DNA of 64,000 nucleotides from the NCBI GenBank assembly GCA_020086605.1, contig JACBWW010000016.1:23366568-23430567 (forward strand), given 5' to 3'. Below, piece by piece: positions 61,461-64,000 of this stretch; the first letter of the stretch is position 1, and each line of letters starts with the position of its first letter. Source of the stretch: Lanius collurio (taxonomy: Eukaryota; Chordata; Aves; Passeriformes; Laniidae). A program made the position numbers and the translations under genes. Under the pieces are notes generated by a model. That model was given only the letters and a program-made list of their open reading frames with translations, was not told the origin of the DNA and ran no database searches.

Positions 61461-62715
61461 ACTTGATCTCAACCCAAATCATCACTATAATGAGTGGAAG
61501 ACACAGTGTACAGTACATTAGTGGCAGGTGCATACTATCAACTTCATTTTAATAGAAGACTTTCATGTTTCCATTTTTAAAGTATTCTGCACAAGTGCTG
61601 AAGAATTAATTGCTCGTTTGCAATTTAGCAAAAACCGAGGACACGTTATTGCTAAATGCTAAGGAACATCAGCTTTCAGGGAAGCGGCCACTTATTTAGG
61701 TTCTTTCCATCTGCAACTCCAGGCCAATTTCTGCTGCAGACAATAAGAAAGTCTCAGTTAAATTCATCTTAAAATATTCTCTGGGAAAAATGCTGAATTA
61801 CCTTTGATAGGCTCACAGCACTGAAAGCCTCTTGAGGATACCTTAAGCCCACCTGTGGTGTGGTCCACGTGTGACAACCTCCAGCATGACCAGTGTGTGC
61901 CAGCACACAACGTATCGTCGTCACCTTGTGTCCTTGGCCTTACCTCTGCCTGACGTCACTTGTGCCTGTTGGCTCACGCTCCACACACAGATTCTAAATC
62001 TGGGGGGAAAAGGTGTTGCTGTTGGCAGCCTCCCACCAGGAAATCCTTGCTTCCAGGCGGTACAAAATGTAAATATCAATAATGCCAGCACTGCATACTC
62101 AGATAGTACCTGGTATTTCTGACACATACTGCGTCTGGTGTTCTAAAAATATTCCCTGTCTTTAATTAATTAAATTGCATGCAGCTATTAACCTCATTTG
62201 ACACAAGGAAAACGGTCTCTGGAATGGTGAGAGACCTCCTCAGTCACGGGAAGGCTGTGCAGAGCCTGAGAGCCAGCCACCAACAGGGACTGTGCTCAGT
62301 GAACTGCAGTGCAGGTGGCGAAAACCGAGCTGCAACTGCAGCTCTGTGCCTTACCTGCAAAAGTAGGGGCCATGGATTGGGGCAGGACATGGGTTTCTCA
62401 TGGGAGAATGGACAGCACAGCTCCTGCCACATCCTCCTCCGAGCAGGACGGAGTGTGGAACACAGGACTGCTCATGAGACAACACAGTCACATGGGTCAG
62501 CTGGAAAATCACACTTCTTAGGAACAGTCATTATTTTGGGTTCTGTATTACACTCAGGATATTCCCCATGTCTTGGGGCAGTGGTGGTTGTCTCAGAGGG
62601 GGAGAAGGTAGTGTTCTCAGATCTGCTTCCAGCCAGAACCCTGGCTCCAAGCAGGGGACAGTGCTGCGTCTCCATGTGCAGTCGCTGCAACTTCATTATT
62701 GAATTACATTAACAG
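61461..62715. other. Unique non-coding DNA, GC rising
   Basis: No gene is recognised. The 177-codon plus-strand frame at 62179-62712 shares its span with 62309-62521 (plus), 62244-62432 (minus) and 62472-62696 (minus). It has no domain, and I see no supporting splice or start context. Confidence 0.5.
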
Positions 62716-62730
62716 GCCGCCCTCTAGTGT
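62716..62730 (-). promoter_or_regulatory. Near-consensus CTCF binding motif
   Basis: The minus strand reads ACACTAGAGGGCGGC, which fits 14 of 15 positions of the CTCF pattern CCASYAGRKGGCRSY. Only the first base departs. CTCF binds such sites to set chromatin loop and domain boundaries, and orientation decides loop direction. The motif stands about 1.1 kb left of the CpG-rich right edge and points left, away from it. Occupancy is inferred. Confidence 0.6.
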
Positions 62731-63820
62731 CATATTTTATTACTTGGGTAAAAAAAAATGGGCCGGTCGGGGAAAAATGTGTATTTTGTCTCAGTGAACA
62801 ACAGCAAGAGAGGCAGTCACAGAGGCAGCCAGGAAACACTTCTGTGGAGCACGTTGGAAAGTTCTCTTGTCAGGTAAAAATCCCTAAAGTTTGAAGTTTT
62901 CTCTTGAGGTTCTGAAAGCCAATCGCAGAAAGCCCTAGGAAAATATCACAAATCCTGTGCAGAGTTTTCCTTTAAAATCAACGTTAACATTTCTGTGGGT
63001 GGTTATAGCAACACTGTGGTATATACATGCACCTATACCTCCAACATGAAGTGTTTCGTCCTCTTGTACTTATATCAGTGTCGTTTGGGGAGATAACAGG
63101 GTGCGTCCTTCAAGGCAACACTCCCAGTGCAGAGGGATTGCTTTGCTGAGGCTGAAGACAGTAAAGGTGGTAGACTTGAGGTTCCAGGCGATGATTATTC
63201 AGGAGCTTGCAGCATTTTAGAGCTAAAACTTGAACATACTAATATTGAACAGACAATAAATACTTTTGCGTTCTGAAACCCTTACAGGCATTAAGTGACC
63301 AGAGCTGCCCCTACTGGGCTGGTTTGGAGTGGGAAAGGGGACGAAGCACCTTTAGGACCGTTGGCAGAACAGGTCACGCCAACAGCTGGTGTGAATTAGC
63401 ATGTGAAGGCAGCACACATCCACCAGCCAGAGACCTGTCCTTCTGTATTAATGTTCCCCCAAGCTGAGGCCACCTGCCCATCTTCCATTTTCTGAGCATA
63501 CCTGTCTCCCATGGGAGATCAGCTCAGTCGCATGACAAAGCACCCTTTGGATCAGTAATGGGGAGAACCTCAGCACCAATTGCAGGGCACAAGGATCCCT
63601 CCCTGACCCAGCGGGGACAGGGATCTGCCCCACACAGGGGACACTGATGGTGTCCATCGACGGGCTGGGTTGCAGGAAAAGTGGGAAATGGTTTCCCCTG
63701 GGGAAATGTAACATCTGCACCCCCTCTTCTCCTCCAAAACCTCTCCGGAATTACGGAGGAAGGAGCAGGAGACACCCCACCTTCCCCTCCCCACATGCAG
63801 GCGGATGGAGAGAGAGAGAG
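62731..63820. other. Unique non-coding DNA approaching a CpG-rich edge
   Basis: GC content rises from about 63450. Overlapping minus-strand frames at 63448-63959 (up to 129 codons) in three frames show only the low stop density of GC-rich DNA. A short (GA) run lies at 63808-63820. No exon is recognised. Confidence 0.5.
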
Positions 63821-64000
63821 AACCTGGCTCTGCTGACATTGGGCACACGCACCGTGGCTGACAGAAACCTCGGGCAAACCGAGGACGAAGGTGCCGGGAG
63901 GCTTTAACCTGGATGTATTTTCCCCGTTTTTGCCGTGTTTTTGCTACTTTCAGCATCAAAGGCTGAACGGGCCCCGCGGCCCCCTCAGGCGCCCGCGCGC
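63821..64000. promoter_or_regulatory. Left shoulder of a probable CpG island
   Basis: I count about 15 CpG dinucleotides in the last 180 bases, most densely in the final 40 (GGGCCCCGCGGCCCCCTCAG, then GCGCCCGCGCGC at the end). The rest of the window is strongly CpG-depleted. In birds such islands usually mark promoters, so a transcription start probably lies just beyond the right edge. No start, TATA box or exon can be placed, and the direction of the gene is unknown. Confidence 0.6.

Noticed and set aside
62179..62712. 177-codon plus-strand open frame as a gene near the CpG-rich edge
   Set aside because: Other frames on both strands share the span, no domain is visible, and no exon boundaries are supported.
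1..64000. CRISPR arrays, insertion sequences, operons, phage or plasmid features
   Set aside because: None are present. The avian CR1 retroposons and CpG depletion identify this as vertebrate nuclear DNA.
1..64000. Endogenous retrovirus or LTR copies
   Set aside because: I found no paired LTR-like ends, primer-binding site or gag/pol-like frames. Solitary old LTRs could still be missed without a repeat library.
1..64000. Known vertebrate microRNA precursors
   Set aside because: I compared remembered mature sequences of common families (let-7, miR-1, -9, -30, -124, -137, -181, -218 and others) by eye and saw no match. A folding scan was not possible.

Overview
The window reads as nuclear DNA of a bird. 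Five 5'-truncated CR1 LINE 3' ends carry the avian-type terminal sequence (AACCCAAACCATTCTGTGATTCTATGA and its reverse complement, seen in part at each locus). Their wording (for example 'ATCTCATTCCA', 'CACTATCCCAGGTTGCTCC', 'CCAGGGGCAGCCACAGCTGCTCTGGGCAACC') is what I associate with passerine CR1 copies, so a songbird is my best guess. That guess is an inference from memory, not a search. Base composition looks moderately AT-rich by eye, CpG is depleted almost everywhere, and there is no bacterial-style gene packing.

I find no convincing protein-coding exon in the 64 kb. Every open frame is short (longest about 179 codons), overlaps others on both strands, and shows no recognisable domain. 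Several lie inside CR1. This is best read as a large intergenic or intronic stretch.

Layout. 1-4.4 kb: unique DNA, two reverse-oriented CR1 ends (1210-1414, 4031-4412), a 28-bp tandem duplication and a faint tRNA-Tyr-like relic. 4.6-5.1 kb: a GC-rich patch with a strong G-quadruplex motif. 5-37 kb: unique DNA with two small direct CR1 ends (8278-8343, 20793-21010), old SINE remnants, and AT-rich blocks that resemble conserved non-coding elements. 37148-37505: the best-preserved CR1 end. 37.5-46 kb: unique DNA with MIR-like relics. 46050-46368: a 319-N assembly gap, flanked by a 17-bp direct repeat and followed at once by a near-palindromic AT-rich cluster. 46.5-60 kb: unique DNA with more MIR-like relics, homeodomain-type ATTA clusters and a CTCF-like site. 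60035-60760: a long, very old reverse-oriented CR1 fragment that still encodes a recognisable piece of reverse transcriptase. 60.85-61.46 kb: a CNE-like block. 62716-62730: a near-consensus CTCF motif. About 63.82 kb to the right end: rising GC and dense CpG, the likely shoulder of a CpG island whose promoter or gene lies beyond the window.

Taken together, the right 4 kb looks like the regulatory approach to a gene outside the window: old exapted-looking repeat, candidate enhancer, CTCF site, CpG island. The rest looks like a gene-poor landscape holding three age layers of retroposons (MIR/amniote SINEs, ancient CR1, avian CR1). No complete undescribed system is visible. The items most worth checking are the palindromic sequence at the gap, the retained ancient CR1 with its neighbouring block, and the CpG-island edge with its CTCF site.
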